From the NCBI GenBank assembly GCA_035048485.1, contig CM068585.1:52830910-52894909 (forward strand): a DNA stretch of 64,000 bases, written 5' to 3'. A program made the translations under genes and the position numbers. Position 1 is the first letter of the stretch; every line of letters starts with the position of its first letter. This DNA comes from Pteria penguin (taxonomy: Eukaryota; Mollusca; Bivalvia; Pterioida; Pteriidae). Shown here one piece after another: positions 63,761 to 64,000 of the stretch. The notes under the pieces were generated by a model. The model saw only the letters and a program-made list of their open reading frames with translations, searched no databases and was not told where the DNA came from.

Positions 63761-64000
63761 AGTGTATGCGAAATAGTGTTATTCAGTCACTGGCGTAGGA
63801 AATGGCACATGTGTATGTATGTAAAATTCGCAATTATAATATTTCAATGTGATTCTTAAGACCTTTCTGATTTCGTGTATTTTCTTGTTTCCTCATATTT
63901 GTAAGGATAGTATGGTTCCATTGGAAATGTGACTATTACGTTGCGTAAAGCAGTCAATTTGTATAAACTGCATATGTAATTATGACCTATTAGAGTATTG

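Overview
The window is animal nuclear DNA, very probably from a bivalve mollusc. It is AT-rich and intron-rich, dense in (TA)n, (CA)n and (TAA)n arrays, and packed with repeat families typical of bivalves: Penelope-like reverse transcriptase remnants, tRNA-derived SINEs ending in GACGTTAAAC-type tails, an element with GCTCACCTGA ends, and Tc1, Crypton and tyrosine-recombinase/SGNH relics. The species cannot be named from the sequence alone. The main gene lies on the minus strand from about 57.0 kb down to 18.2 kb. Joining exons by GT/AG sites and reading phase gives 19 coding exons, 3186 nt and about 1061 residues, with every junction in phase. The product has a signal peptide, a cysteine-rich D8C-like module, an Ig/FN3-like region, a von Willebrand factor type D domain, a furin-type RKRR site, one EGF domain, further VWDE-specific cysteine modules, a Ser/Thr stalk, one membrane helix and a short basic tail. 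It is a membrane-anchored relative of VWDE (von Willebrand factor D and EGF domain-containing protein). The last exon is the least certain. A second signal-peptide exon of the same design lies at 2.61-2.69 kb, also minus, so a tandem paralogue starts there and runs off the left edge. About 6 kb upstream of each signal-peptide exon (9.04-9.33 kb and 62.86-63.14 kb) is a homologous block ending in a shared splice donor, probably a non-coding first exon. Further homologous blocks lie in the presumed first introns. The whole 5' part of the locus has therefore been duplicated in tandem. Layout: 0-2.3 kb, broken Penelope-like copies; 2.6-9.3 kb, 5' end of the paralogue; 9.4-13.2 kb, spacer with repeats and one unexplained open frame; 13.4-16.4 kb, inverted and chimeric Penelope-like RT remnants; 18.2-57.0 kb, the VWDE-like gene, whose introns hold a Crypton relic (41.3-43.1 kb), Tc1 relics (37.5 and 50.0-50.6 kb), SINEs, a 91-bp-arm palindrome between (TA)n arrays (35.45-35.66 kb) and tandem repeats; 59.0-61.0 kb, a tyrosine recombinase plus SGNH-hydrolase element in intron 1; 63.2-64.0 kb, flank with a (CA)n array. 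No prokaryote-like operons, CRISPR arrays or functional RNA genes were found. The points most worth following are the gene model with its tandem paralogue, the hammerhead-ribozyme-like cores in several repeats, and the chimeric RT open frame.
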